NCBI GenBank assembly: GCA_018823835.1
Contig: JAHJHT010000013.1
Location: 868,001 to 932,000, forward strand
Direction of reading: 5' to 3'
Length of the DNA stretch: 64,000 nucleotides
Origin: Alphaproteobacteria bacterium
GTDB lineage: Bacteria; Pseudomonadota; Alphaproteobacteria; Rhizobiales; Rhizobiaceae
A program made the translations under genes and the position numbers. The notes beneath the pieces were generated by a model, which had not been told where the DNA came from, ran no database searches, and worked only from the letters and a program-made list of their open reading frames with translations. Shown here one piece after another: positions 33,133-42,702 of this stretch. Numbering within the stretch: position 1 is the stretch's first letter; each line of letters starts with the position of its first letter.

Positions 33133-36036
33133 TCAGTTCCCGCCGACAACCCTCGAAAGGGCAGTTCTCAGCTTTTCCTGCGCTTCGCGGAACTCGGCCA
33201 GCTTCTCGCGTTCGGCGGCAACAACGTCCTGAGGCGCATTGGCGACGAAACGCTCGTTCGACAGCTTTTTCTCCAGCCTGACAAACTCTTCGCCCACCTT
33301 CTTCAACTCCTTACGCAGCCGCGCCGCCTCGGCGTCGAGGTCGATGAGGGCGCCGAGCGGCAGGCAGGCGGTCGCCTCGCCGACGACGAACTGCGCCGCA
33401 GAGGCAGGCGCCGCGTCGGCATGGTCGATCGAGCCAACGCGGGCGAGTGTCTCGATCGCCGCGGCGTGGCGGACAAGCCGCTGGCGCGTTTCCTCGTTGG
33501 CGCCGACGAGAACCAGCGGAGCGACTGCCTTGGCAGGCACGTTCATCTCCGCCCGCACAGAGCGGATGCCGGAAACGAGTTCGACCAGCCAGTTGATCTC
33601 GGCTGCGGCCTGGGCATCGGAAAATTCCGGGTTCGGCCATGGTGCATGGCAAAGCAGCGTCGAACGGCCGTTCTCGCCGGCGGTCTGCGCCCACAGTTCC
33701 TCGGTCATGAATGGCATAACCGGATGCAGCAGCTTGTAGATCTCGTCGAGCACGAAGGCCATGACCGCGCGGCTTTCGGCCTTCTCGGCCTCGTTGTCGC
33801 CCATGAATATCGGCTTCAGCAGTTCGACATACCAGTCGCAGACAAGGTTCCAGACGAAGCGATAGGCCGCTCCGGCCGCCTCGTTAAAGCGATAGCCGGC
33901 GATCGCCTCGGTGATCTCGTGCGTGGCCCGCGTCAGCTCGGTGAGGATCCAGCGGTTCACCGTCAGCTTGGCATCGTTCAGCCAGAACTCGTCGTTGCGC
34001 GCGACCCCGTGCATCTCGGCGAAGCGTGTGGCGTTCCAAAGCTTGGTACCGAAGTTGCGGTAACCGGCGATGCGCTGCGGATCGAGCTTAACGTCGCGTC
34101 CCTGCGCGGCCATGATGGTCAGCGTGAAGCGCAGGGCGTCGGCGCCGTATTCGTCGATCAGCTCCAGCGGGTCAATGACGTTGCCCTTCGACTTCGACAT
34201 CTTGGCGCCGTTCTTGTCGCGCACCAGCGCGTGCACATAGACGGTGTGGAACGGCTCCTCCTCCATGAAATGGAGCCCCATCATCATCATGCGGGCAACC
34301 CAGAAGAAGATGATGTCGAAGCCGGTGACGAGCACCGAAGTCGGGTAGTAGCGCTGCAGTTCCGGCGTCTTGTCCGGCCAGCCGAGCGTCGAGAAGGGCC
34401 ACAGCGCCGAGGAAAACCACGTGTCGAGAACGTCCTCGTCGCGGGTTAGGATTTCGCCGGGCGCGAAGTTCTCAAGCTTCTCCTCGACCCAGGCCTTCCA
34501 TGGCCCCTCGAGCGCCAGGTAATACTCGACTGCGGCGTCCAGCGCTTCCTTCTCCGTCTTCTCGACGAAGACATGGCCGTCCGGCCCGTACCAGGCGGGG
34601 ATCTGGTGGCCCCACCAGAGCTGGCGCGAAACGCACCACGGCTCGATGTTCTCCATCCAGTCGAAATAGGTCTTCTCCCAGTTCTTGGGCACGAAGTTGG
34701 TGCGGCCCTCGCGCACCGAGGCAATCGCCGGCTTGGCCAGCGTCGCCGCGTCGGCGAACCACTGGTCCGTCAGCATCGGCTCGATGACGACGCCCGAGCG
34801 GTCGCCGAAGGGCTGCATGATCTTCTTGTTCTCGACGAGCGGCTGCGCGTTGCCTTCCTCGTCCGTCACGGTAACGGCTAGGCCCTCGGCGTTGATCGCA
34901 TCGACGATCCGTTTGCGGGCGTCGTAGCGGTCGAGGCCGCGATATTCGTCAGGCACCAGGTTGATGTCGTCGATCTCTGCCTCGCCCGGCACATCGCCGC
35001 CCTTCGCGATGGCAAGCGCCTGTGCGGCGCAGACGGCATAGGCCTCGCCGTCGGTGCGCATCGCCGCCCTGGTGTCCATCAGGCGATAGGCAGGAATGGC
35101 GTTGCGGCGGGCGACCTGATAGTCGTTGAAATCGTGCGCACCGGTGATCTTGACGGCGCCCGAACCGAATTCCGGCTCGGGATACTCGTCGGTGATGATC
35201 GGGATCAGGCGGCGGTGCTCCTTGGGTCCGACCGGAATCTCGCAGAGCTTGCCGACGATCGGCGCGTAGCGCTCGTCAGATGGATGGACCGCGACCGCGC
35301 CGTCGCCCAGCATGGTCTCGGGCCGCGTCGTGGCGATAGCGATGTAATCGCGCTCTTCCTGGAACACGACGTTTCCGTCGGCGTCCTTCTCGACATAGAG
35401 ATAGGTCTCACCGCCGGCCAGCGGGTACTTGAAGTGCCACATGTGGCCGTCAACCTCGCGGTTCTCCACCTCGAGGTCGGAGATCGCGGTCTCGAACTTG
35501 GGATCCCAGTTGACGAGCCGCTTGCCGCGGAAGATCAGGCCCTGCTTGTAAAGCGTGACGAAGACCTCGAGGACGGCCTTGGACAGGCCCTCGTCCATGG
35601 TGAAGCGTTCGCGCGACCAGTCGCACGAGGCACCGAGGCGCTTCAGCTGGTTGAAGATGATGCCACCGGATTCGGCCTTCCACTCCCAGACCTTGTCGAC
35701 AAACTCCTCGCGCGTCATGTCGCGGCGGTTGATCTGGCGTTCGGCCAGCTGGCGCTCGACGACCATCTGCGTGGCGATGCCGGCATGGTCCATGCCCGGC
35801 TGCCACAGCACGTTCTTGCCGCGCATGCGCTCGAAGCGGACGAGGATGTCCTGCAGCGTGTTGTTGAGCGCGTGCCCCATGTGCAGCGAGCCGGTTACGT
35901 TCGGCGGCGGAATCACGATGGTGAAGCTCTCGGCGTCCGGCTGCGCGCCAGCACCGGCGGCGAAAGCGTCGACGCTCTCCCAGGTCTTGGCGATCTTCGG
36001 GTCGACGGCCTTGGCGTCGTAGGTCTTGTCAAGCAT
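33133..36036 (-). CDS. valS: Valine--tRNA ligase
   Basis: 967-aa class I synthetase. Catalytic signatures PPPNVTGSLHMGHAL (HIGH) near the N-terminus and KMSKSKGN around residue 545 are intact, with the CP1 editing domain between (TTRPETMLGDGAVAVHP), an anticodon-binding domain and a C-terminal coiled coil (LRKELKKVGEEFVRLEKKL). The start at 36036 (MLDKTYD) matches homologs; 25 in-frame upstream codons are not needed. popZ and its terminator lie upstream. Confidence 0.97.
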   Translation of the reverse strand: MLDKTYDAKAVDPKIAKTWESVDAFAAGAGAQPDAESFTIVIPPPNVTGSLHMGHALNNTLQDILVRFERMRGKNVLWQPGMDHAGIATQMVVERQLAERQINRRDMTREEFVDKVWEWKAESGGIIFNQLKRLGASCDWSRERFTMDEGLSKAVLEVFVTLYKQGLIFRGKRLVNWDPKFETAISDLEVENREVDGHMWHFKYPLAGGETYLYVEKDADGNVVFQEERDYIAIATTRPETMLGDGAVAVHPSDERYAPIVGKLCEIPVGPKEHRRLIPIITDEYPEPEFGSGAVKITGAHDFNDYQVARRNAIPAYRLMDTRAAMRTDGEAYAVCAAQALAIAKGGDVPGEAEIDDINLVPDEYRGLDRYDARKRIVDAINAEGLAVTVTDEEGNAQPLVENKKIMQPFGDRSGVVIEPMLTDQWFADAATLAKPAIASVREGRTNFVPKNWEKTYFDWMENIEPWCVSRQLWWGHQIPAWYGPDGHVFVEKTEKEALDAAVEYYLALEGPWKAWVEEKLENFAPGEILTRDEDVLDTWFSSALWPFSTLGWPDKTPELQRYYPTSVLVTGFDIIFFWVARMMMMGLHFMEEEPFHTVYVHALVRDKNGAKMSKSKGNVIDPLELIDEYGADALRFTLTIMAAQGRDVKLDPQRIAGYRNFGTKLWNATRFAEMHGVARNDEFWLNDAKLTVNRWILTELTRATHEITEAIAGYRFNEAAGAAYRFVWNLVCDWYVELLKPIFMGDNEAEKAESRAVMAFVLDEIYKLLHPVMPFMTEELWAQTAGENGRSTLLCHAPWPNPEFSDAQAAAEINWLVELVSGIRSVRAEMNVPAKAVAPLVLVGANEETRQRLVRHAAAIETLARVGSIDHADAAPASAAQFVVGEATACLPLGALIDLDAEAARLRKELKKVGEEFVRLEKKLSNERFVANAPQDVVAAEREKLAEFREAQEKLRTALSRVVGGN

Positions 36037-36136
36037 GGGGATGCGGTCCGCACTGTCCGGATTGTGGTCGGACCGGTGTAAATCCGAAGGGCCGGGCCAA
36101 GTCAACCGCACCCTCGCCCGGCGGCAGGTGCAAATG

Positions 36137-36158
36137 AAAACGCCGCCCGGAGGCGGCG
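36137..36158 (-). terminator. Rho-independent terminator downstream of popZ
   Basis: Stem CGCCGCC/GGCGGCG with a 4-nt loop (36141-36158); read on the minus strand it is followed by TTTTC. It separates popZ from valS, so valS likely has its own promoter between 36037 and 36137. Confidence 0.8.
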
Positions 36159-36180
36159 CGTTCGTGCCGGGCGTGCCGCG

Positions 36181-36996
36181 TTATTGCGAGCCGCGCGCCA
36201 CGCGTTCGATTTCCTCGCGCACCAGCCGCTCGACCAGCACCGGCAGGTTGTTGTCCAGCCAGTCACGCAGCATCGGCTGCAGCATCTCCTGCGCCATGTC
36301 GTCGAAGGTCTTCTGGCTGCGCGCGGCAAAGGCCTCGGACAGTTCGCCGAAGGAGGCCGCGATCTTGCGCTCGGCCTGCTCGGACAGAATCGCCGTGCGA
36401 GCCAGCGAACTGTTTTCGCCGTCAGCGGATTTCGAGACCGCCGGAACGGAGGGGGCAATTGTGGCTGGGAAGGGTTCAGGCGCGGCGGACTGTGGTTGCG
36501 CGTGTGCTTCGTCTTCGGCGCCGTCGGCGGCGTCCTCGTTGATCGAGACCTGATCGGCCTCTTCCTGGCGCTTCATTTCGGCGGTTCGTGCCCGCGCGTT
36601 GTCGATGGCCATTCTGATCCTTTCCTCGGCGGCGAGGCGCTCGGACGCAGGCGCCCGATCGGTATCCCAGCGTGCCGGTGGCGGCGACAGGTCTGCCTCG
36701 TCCGCGTCCCCGGCAGCCTCGTCCTTGCGGACATTGTCCTGCGCGGCGGCCTGTTCGATCTTCGCTTCGGGACGCTTTTCCTCGGCCGGCACGCGCAGCT
36801 CGTTGCGGAAGGCATCGACCGCGATGACGTTCTCTTCGGTCTCTTCGTCGTCGGCCGGGTCGGCCGCCGGCATCTCCCGGGCTGCCGACGATGGCTTTTG
36901 CCCGGAATCATTGTCCTCGATGATCCGCCGGATCGAGGCCAGTATTTCTTCCATCGAAGGTTCGCGCTGAGCGCTGCTAGAAGGCACCATCGTCAC
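36181..36996 (-). CDS. popZ: PopZ-family (DUF2497) cell-pole organising protein
   Basis: 271 aa. Conserved N-terminal helix REPSMEEILASIRRIIED, a long acidic Pro/Ala/Glu-rich middle and the C-terminal oligomerisation region (FDDMAQEMLQPMLRDWLDNN, PVLVERLVREEIERVARG) are the PopZ layout. PopZ forms a polar matrix that anchors ParB-parS and recruits cell-cycle regulators. It is longer than Caulobacter PopZ (177 aa), mainly in the disordered middle, as in other Rhizobiales. Its location beside valS and near tolC and pcm is typical for the group. Confidence 0.88.
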   Translation of the reverse strand: MTMVPSSSAQREPSMEEILASIRRIIEDNDSGQKPSSAAREMPAADPADDEETEENVIAVDAFRNELRVPAEEKRPEAKIEQAAAQDNVRKDEAAGDADEADLSPPPARWDTDRAPASERLAAEERIRMAIDNARARTAEMKRQEEADQVSINEDAADGAEDEAHAQPQSAAPEPFPATIAPSVPAVSKSADGENSSLARTAILSEQAERKIAASFGELSEAFAARSQKTFDDMAQEMLQPMLRDWLDNNLPVLVERLVREEIERVARGSQ

Positions 36997-37152
36997 ATCC
37001 GCCGCCTTTGTGACCCGATCCGATCTGCCCGGCCAACCCGGCAGGGCCTCGAATCATGGTGCAAGCGTAGCCGACGCGGGGGCGCGGGTGAATCCCCAAA
37101 GTCGGAAGTCCCGGGATTTCAACAGATTGCGGAGAAACTGCGCCGAAGCGGA

Positions 37153-38544
37153 TCAGCGCCCGTCCGGCGTGCGAAGGCCGTACCACTTGTCCTTGACGGC
37201 GTCGTAGTGCTCCTGCGGCTGGTAGACCGCCACATGCAGGCCGAGGGTCTGAGCCGACAGCCGGCCCGCGGCAGACAGGATGGCATAGCTTGCCACCACG
37301 ACGTCGCGCTCTGAACTGGCGAGATTGATCTGCGCCGAGATCACGTCGGCCTGTGCATTGAGCACGTCGAGCGTGGTGCGCTGGCCGACATTGCGTTCCT
37401 CGATAACGCCATCGAGCGCGAGCCGCGCGGCGGAAACCACCTCGCGGTTGGCCGAGACGCTCTCGCGCGCGGCAACATACTGCGTCCAGGCCGACACCAC
37501 GGCGTTGCGAACCTGGTCGCGGCTGACATCGACCTCGATGCGCGCCTGGCCTAGCGATTCCTTCGACTGGCGGATCTGGGCGGACGCCCGGCCGCCCTGG
37601 TAGATCGGCACGGTCAAGGTGGCGCCGATGCTGGCGGAATTCGTGGTGCCGTTGGCGATGCCGACGCCCGGCAGGCTGTTGCGGTAGGAACTCGAGACGC
37701 CGGCCGAAGCCGAGAGCTGAGGCAGAAGCGATCCCTCGGCCGACTTGACCGAGAATGCCGCCGCGTCAACCAGATGCTGCGTTGCCTGGATCGCGGGGTG
37801 CTGCGTCTCGCTCAGCGCGATCGCGCTGGACAGGTTGTTGGGCATGAGCTTCGAAAGCGGCGCGGCACCCTTGAGGTTGCCCGGCTGCTCGCCGATCACC
37901 CGACGGTAGGTCGCCGCACTCGATTCGGCCTGTGCCCTGGCGGCCGCCAACTGGGCGACTGCCGTGGCGCGGCTGGCATCAGCCTGTGCGACGTCGGTGC
38001 GGGTTCCCTCGCCGACCTCGAAGCGCGAGCGCGCGGCACGCGACTGTTCGGTCAGGAACTGCAGGTTGCGCTCCGTCAGAACGGCAATCTGACGGTCGCG
38101 GATCACGTCCATGTATGCCGCTGCCGCGTCGAACAGCGTGTTCTGTTCCTGGTTGCGCAGGCTCTCGTTCGACGCCCTGACCTGCGCCTCGGCGGCGCGG
38201 ACGTTGTTGCGCGTCTGGAAACCGTCGAACAGGTTCTGCTGGATCTCCACGCCGAACGAGCCGGTCGTGAGCCTTGTCGTACCCGACGTGGCCGTGGAGT
38301 TGCTGTTGCTGTAGTTGATGCTGCCGCTGCCGGCGATGAACGGACGCTGGCCGGACTTGGCGAGCGGGACGTTCTCATCGGTTACGCGTACGCCGGCGCG
38401 AGCCGAATTAAGGGTCGAATTGTATTCGTAGGCCTTGGAGAGCGCGCCGAAGATGGTCTCGGCGTTAGCTGCCGCGGACGAGAGCGCCGTCGCCGAAAAG
38501 AGAACTGCGGCGAAGATCCTATTGACTGCCAACGACACCAGCAT
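37153..38544 (-). CDS. tolC: TolC-family outer-membrane efflux channel
   Basis: 463 aa with a signal peptide ending AANA-ETIFGAL and two outer-membrane efflux protein repeats rich in long helices (e.g. LRNQEQNTLFDAAAAYMDVI and VRNAVVSAWTQYVAARESV). It forms the trimeric exit duct for RND pumps and type I secretion; no partner pump or ABC exporter is adjacent, so it likely serves several systems. The gene lies 165 bp downstream of the pcm-like gene on the same strand. Confidence 0.94.
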   Translation of the reverse strand: MLVSLAVNRIFAAVLFSATALSSAAANAETIFGALSKAYEYNSTLNSARAGVRVTDENVPLAKSGQRPFIAGSGSINYSNSNSTATSGTTRLTTGSFGVEIQQNLFDGFQTRNNVRAAEAQVRASNESLRNQEQNTLFDAAAAYMDVIRDRQIAVLTERNLQFLTEQSRAARSRFEVGEGTRTDVAQADASRATAVAQLAAARAQAESSAATYRRVIGEQPGNLKGAAPLSKLMPNNLSSAIALSETQHPAIQATQHLVDAAAFSVKSAEGSLLPQLSASAGVSSSYRNSLPGVGIANGTTNSASIGATLTVPIYQGGRASAQIRQSKESLGQARIEVDVSRDQVRNAVVSAWTQYVAARESVSANREVVSAARLALDGVIEERNVGQRTTLDVLNAQADVISAQINLASSERDVVVASYAILSAAGRLSAQTLGLHVAVYQPQEHYDAVKDKWYGLRTPDGR

Positions 38545-38709
38545 CCCTCATTCATTTCAGCGCCGGGCCCGAAGCCCATTCCGGCGCACGCCCCTCAAAG
38601 GCATTCCAGTTTCCGGCCAGTCTGGCGAGACCTAAGCCTGGCTAGTCCCCAATAAACCCAGCAAAGACCAGAGCAACATGAGCAGAACGCATGTGCAAGT
38701 ACTAACCGG

Positions 38710-39384
38710 TCAGAACTGGAAACTCGCGGCTCGTTCAAAGCCTGGCAGTGGCATTACTGCCGCATTGAAAGCGCTGCGGCCGGTGACGGCGCCGTTCGAC
38801 TTGACATAAATGCGTGCGATTGCCGCGTTTCCGCGACCTTCAACCACAACCAGGCGACCGCCTTCGCCGAGCTGGGCGCAGAGCGCGTCGGGCACTTCTG
38901 TCACGCTGCCGCCGACTAGAATGACGTCGTAGGGCGCCTTTGCCGCATGCCCGGCGGCAAGTTCGCCGCGCACCACGGTAACGTTGTCTGCCGCCATGCC
39001 GGACAGGATGGTCTCGGCTTGGTCGGCCAGCGCCGGATCGCTCTCGAGCGCAACGACCGACTTGGCCAAATGCGATAGCACGGCGGCTGCGTAGCCGGTG
39101 CCGGCGCCAACGTCGAGCACCTTGTCGGAAGGGGCGATATCGGCAAGCTGCACCAGCTTGGCGAAGGGTGAAGGGCGCATCATGTAGCGCGCATCCGGGC
39201 CGCGCCCGGCCGAAATCAGGATGTTCTCGTCGATATAGGCAAGGCCGATGCGCGACTGCGGCACGAAGCGCTCACGCGGCACCTTCAGCATCGCCGACAG
39301 CACCGGCGCGCTTGTCACATCCGTGGTGCGGATCTGGCCGTCAACCATCTTGATGCGTTGCTCGGAGAAATCGGTGTCCATCAT
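38710..39384 (-). CDS. pcm: Protein-L-isoaspartate O-methyltransferase-like protein
   Basis: 224-aa SAM-dependent methyltransferase of the PCMT family that repairs isoaspartyl residues. The SAM motif VLDVGAGTGYAAAV is clear, and the N-terminal FVPQSRIGLAYIDENILI corresponds to the family's F-V-P ... AY-D segment. Many alphaproteobacterial copies beside tolC are divergent PCMT relatives, so activity is inferred. MMDT start: the second ATG (39381) is equally possible. Confidence 0.88.
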   Translation of the reverse strand: MMDTDFSEQRIKMVDGQIRTTDVTSAPVLSAMLKVPRERFVPQSRIGLAYIDENILISAGRGPDARYMMRPSPFAKLVQLADIAPSDKVLDVGAGTGYAAAVLSHLAKSVVALESDPALADQAETILSGMAADNVTVVRGELAAGHAAKAPYDVILVGGSVTEVPDALCAQLGEGGRLVVVEGRGNAAIARIYVKSNGAVTGRSAFNAAVMPLPGFERAASFQF

Positions 39385-39859
39385 TGCCTGGCCATCTCTA
39401 TGGACACGGGCAAATGCCCGATCGGATCAGTCTACCACGACGTACGTGCGCTGGCACCCTGTGCCATCTCCCGCCCTCCCTGGAAGGCTTTGAATTCCGC
39501 AGATTCCGCGTGTTGGCGCAGGGTTTGACAAAAAATGCCGTCACGGTCAATCAATGACTTGCGCGACCCCCAACACTCTTCAGCGGCTGCCAGCGAGACC
39601 GCACCCCAGCCCAGGCGTACAGCGTGGTTGTTCAGGTCGTCCCCCGGCAACAAAAGCAGTCCACCATCACGGGGCACGGCGCCGGAGGCGCTTTCGCGGC
39701 CCGGTTCTGCGGCCGCCTTTGAAGCGTCTGCCAGATCACGAAGCAGCCGATGTAGCGGACGAAACGAATCCCTTGAGAAGCAGGTCGGCGTCCCGGATCG
39801 AAGTTGCGCAGGATATGGATGGCTGATCTGAACGTCGCGCCACATGGGCTGTGGCAGCG
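39385..39859. other. Region between pcm and tRNA-Cys without a confident gene
   Basis: 475 bp. A 153-codon minus frame (39432-39893) is open and partly coding-like (DGGLLLLPGDDLNNHAVR), but its start overlaps tRNA-Cys and I recognise no family; it may be a relic or chance. tRNA 3' ends are common insertion points, yet no integrase or repeated tRNA end is visible. Confidence 0.35.
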
Positions 39860-39933
39860 TGGAGGCCTCGCCCGGAATCGAACCGGGGTGCAAGGATTTG
39901 CAGTCCTCTGCGTAACCACTCCGCCACGAGGCC
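39860..39933 (-). tRNA. tRNA-Cys (anticodon GCA)
   Basis: 74 nt with CCA encoded. Acceptor GGCCTCG/CGAGGCC pairs perfectly; anticodon stem GAGGA/TCCTT closes CTGCAAA, giving GCA. T-arm CCCGGTTCGATTCCGGG is intact. Confidence 0.97.
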
Positions 39934-40084
39934 TCGCCGCTTCGGACGTCACAGCGGCTTCAATAGGTTGCGGTGAAATGGCCGTCAAGCCGTCGACTGA
40001 CAATAGCCCGCGTTTCCTCACATTTGCGTGAAGAACTCGTGATCGCAATGAGTCGGCGCGGTCCGCGCCGGCGCTCCCGAACGC

Positions 40085-40858
40085 TCAGCGCGGCGCGATC
40101 GGGTGCTGCGCAAGGAAGCGCACGACACGTTCCTTGAAGGTCCTGTCGCCCGTCGCCAGCATGTGGTCGCGGCCTTCTATCGCAAAGCTCTCCGCGTTCG
40201 GCATCAGCCTTGCCAGGCCCTCGGGCGAACCGCCGATGTCGTCCCTGGTGCCGACCGCGACGAGCGTCGGCTGGGCGATGCCGGCCACGTCGTTTTCGCT
40301 GAGCAGCTCACGCGACGTGGTGATGCACGCTGCCAGCGCGTGGCGGTCGCTCCTGGTCTGGTCGGCAAAGGCGCGGAAGGTTTTTCCGCGCGCATGGGTG
40401 ATCGCCGCGGGGTCCTCGGCAAGCAATGCCTCGGCGATCGGGTCCCATTCGCCTACGCCGTCGACCATGCCACTGCCAAGCCCGCCGAACACCAGCGTTG
40501 CCACCATCCGGGGCTCGGCGATTGCCAGGAACGCTGCAATACGCGCGCCCATAGAATAGCCCATCACATGCGCCCGATCGACCCCGAGATGGCGCAGCAG
40601 CGCTGCGCCATCGCTTGCCATCCTGGCGGGCTCGTAGTCGGCCGGTTCGTGGCTCTTGGTCGACTGACCGTGGCCCCGGTTGTCGAAGGCAATGGTCCGG
40701 TAGCCTGCGTCGTTCAGTGTCTTCACCCAGCCCGTCGAGACCCAGTTCACGACATGCGACGAGGCGAAGCCGTGGATCAGCAGCACGGGCTCACCGCCCG
40801 CCTCCGCCTGCTGGTCGATATAGGCCAGCCTGAACCCGTCGTGCTCGAAAAACTGCAT
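40085..40858 (-). CDS. Alpha/beta-fold hydrolase
   Basis: 257-aa soluble esterase-like enzyme. Motifs: oxyanion segment VLLIHGFASS, FDNRGHGQS, nucleophile Ser in GYSMGA, Asp region in VAVGTRDDIGG and His in EGRDHMLATG, so the catalytic triad is complete. The family covers many substrates; none can be inferred here. It sits 35 bp after the DUF192 gene on the same strand and may be co-transcribed with it. Confidence 0.87.
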   Translation of the reverse strand: MQFFEHDGFRLAYIDQQAEAGGEPVLLIHGFASSHVVNWVSTGWVKTLNDAGYRTIAFDNRGHGQSTKSHEPADYEPARMASDGAALLRHLGVDRAHVMGYSMGARIAAFLAIAEPRMVATLVFGGLGSGMVDGVGEWDPIAEALLAEDPAAITHARGKTFRAFADQTRSDRHALAACITTSRELLSENDVAGIAQPTLVAVGTRDDIGGSPEGLARLMPNAESFAIEGRDHMLATGDRTFKERVVRFLAQHPIAPR

Positions 40859-40893
40859 GGCGCCAGCCAGTCCTTTCAGTATCGAAACCAGTT

Positions 40894-41403
40894 CTACCCC
40901 CCGGACGCGCCAGCGACGTCCATCACCGGGTGGTCGAGCGTGTCGCCGCTGCGGATGCCGGCCCGTTCGGCGGTGCCGCGCTTCAGTTCGAGCACGAAAC
41001 GCACCGGCTCGTCGGGCCCGATGGACGCCTCGGAGAAGGGTTCGCCGGGCAGGATGTCGCGCACCTTGCGGTCGGCGCCGATGAAGACGAGGTCGAGCGG
41101 CATGGGCGTGTTCTTCATCCAGAACTGGACGGGCCGGGTCTGCTCGAAGACGAACAGCATGCCGCGGTCGTCGTCCATGGATTGGCGGAACATCAGGCCG
41201 GCCGAGCGCTCGCTCGGGTCGTCGGCAATCTCGACGGTGAAGGAATGCGTGCCGGAGGACGTGCTGGCAACCAGCGGGGCCGGGTCGATCGGCAGCCGCA
41301 TCGCCTGGCCGGCTGAAACGGGTTGCGGGAGATTGAGGTAGAAGCCGAGTGCGGCAACGATGACGGCGATGGCCGCCATGGCCAGCAAGGTATTTCGCAG
41401 CAT
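40894..41403 (-). CDS. DUF192 exported protein
   Basis: 169 aa beginning MLRNTLLAMAAIAVIVAALGFYL, a signal or membrane anchor, followed by the DUF192 domain: SERSAGLMFRQSMDDDRGML, FWMKNTPMPLDLVFI and ELKRGTAERAGIRSGD. The family is widespread and uncharacterised. 25 bp separates it from the cold-shock gene upstream, so the two probably share a transcript. Confidence 0.88.
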   Translation of the reverse strand: MLRNTLLAMAAIAVIVAALGFYLNLPQPVSAGQAMRLPIDPAPLVASTSSGTHSFTVEIADDPSERSAGLMFRQSMDDDRGMLFVFEQTRPVQFWMKNTPMPLDLVFIGADRKVRDILPGEPFSEASIGPDEPVRFVLELKRGTAERAGIRSGDTLDHPVMDVAGASGG

Positions 41404-41428
41404 TGAGGCACCCCTGGCCGGCTCGCGC

Positions 41429-42025
41429 CTAGTGCGAGACCGGCAAGGTACCGATATCGGGATGAATTTCGGCAGCCATAAGGCCCTTGTCGCCGCGGCC
41501 GAACCTGACAAGCACCACCTGTCCCGGCCTGAGCTCGGTCAGTCCGTAGCGCCGCAGCGTTTCCATATGCACGAAGATGTCTTCCGTGCCCTCGCCGCGC
41601 GTCAGGAAGCCGAACCCCTTGGTGCGGTTGAACCACTTGACCAGCGCGCGCTCCAGACCGCTCTCGGGCGTCACTACCACATGCGTGCGCTGTTCCTGCA
41701 TTTCGGCAGGGTGTACGGCGGTCGAATTGTCCATCGAAATGACGCTGAAAGCCTGCAGTCCGCGGTCGCCCTGCTTGACCAGGCAGACGATGCGCGCGCC
41801 TTCCAGGGCTGTATGAAATCCGTCGCGCCTGAGACAGGTTACGTGTATGAGGATGTCCCCCATATCGCCGTCGTCGGGGAGAATGAACCCGTAGCCTTTG
41901 GCTACGTCAAACCACTTGATTGCCCCCGAAACCTCGACCACCCCGGTAGAAGCGTCGCTCTCGGCGCCCTTCCGTTCCTCGTTCGTGGCTTCGTCCTGCC
42001 TCCTGAAAGAGGCCTTTTCCCCCAT
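41429..42025 (-). CDS. Two-domain cold-shock protein
   Basis: 198 aa with two cold-shock domains: [12 protein letters not shown] (about residue 40) and [12 protein letters not shown] (about residue 135), each followed by a DIFVH-type RNP2 (DILIHVT; DIFVHME). Single-stranded RNA/DNA binding is expected. This duplicated form is typical of Rhizobiales, unlike the 70-aa CspA. The start at 42025 follows GGGGGCG; a small in-frame extension to 42046 exists. The first domain carries an unusual [16 protein letters not shown] loop. Confidence 0.92.
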   Translation of the reverse strand: MGEKASFRRQDEATNEERKGAESDASTGVVEVSGAIKWFDVAKGYGFILPDDGDMGDILIHVTCLRRDGFHTALEGARIVCLVKQGDRGLQAFSVISMDNSTAVHPAEMQEQRTHVVVTPESGLERALVKWFNRTKGFGFLTRGEGTEDIFVHMETLRRYGLTELRPGQVVLVRFGRGDKGLMAAEIHPDIGTLPVSH

Positions 42026-42246
42026 AAGAACGCCCCCTGTCGTCAATTACCACCGCTGATTCTGTCTGTAAGATTAACACTGCGCGCCATCAGATGCGCA
42101 AGGGCCGGGGCTTCGGTTTTTTCACATTTGCCCAGACAAATACTGGATGTGTTCTTTGTGGCTGCGTGCAACCGGAGAGATTTCCCGGTTGCCGAGCAAG
42201 CCGCCTGCGCCATATGTTCCGGCCTCTTCAAACGACAGGAGTCGCC

Positions 42247-42687
42247 ATGCGCTATCTTCACACAATGGTCCGCGTCACCGATATCGACGCCTCGCTGGAC
42301 TTCTACGTCGGCAAAATGGGCATGAAGGAAGTTCGCCGGCACGAGAGCGAGCAGGGCCGCTTCACGCTGATCTTCCTCGCCGCCACGGACGATGTCGCGG
42401 CAGCAACCGACAGCAAGGCGCCGCTCGTCGAGCTGACCTACAACTGGGACCCGGAGGAATATACCGGGGGCCGGAATTTCGGCCACCTCGCCTATGAGGT
42501 CGACAACATCTACGAGACCTGCCAGCGCCTGATGGACAAGGGCGTCACGATTAACCGGCCGCCGCGCGACGGCAACATGGCCTTCGTCAAGTCTCCCGAC
42601 AACATCTCGATCGAACTGCTGCAGAAGGGCCCGGCGCTGGAGAAGGCCGAACCCTGGGCCTCGATGCCCAACACCGGCAGCTGGTAG
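42247..42687 (+). CDS. gloA: Glyoxalase I (lactoylglutathione lyase)
   Basis: 146-aa metalloenzyme that converts the methylglyoxal-glutathione hemithioacetal to S-lactoylglutathione. The metal ligands fit GloA: His in RYLHTMVRV, Glu in VELTYNWD, His in FGHLAYEVD and Glu in [11 protein letters not shown]. The ATG at 42247 follows CAGGAG. A longer in-frame extension upstream lacks homology. Confidence 0.95.
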   Translation: MRYLHTMVRVTDIDASLDFYVGKMGMKEVRRHESEQGRFTLIFLAATDDVAAATDSKAPLVELTYNWDPEEYTGGRNFGHLAYEVDNIYETCQRLMDKGVTINRPPRDGNMAFVKSPDNISIELLQKGPALEKAEPWASMPNTGSW

Positions 42688-42702
42688 CCGACCGGTCGTC
42701 GC

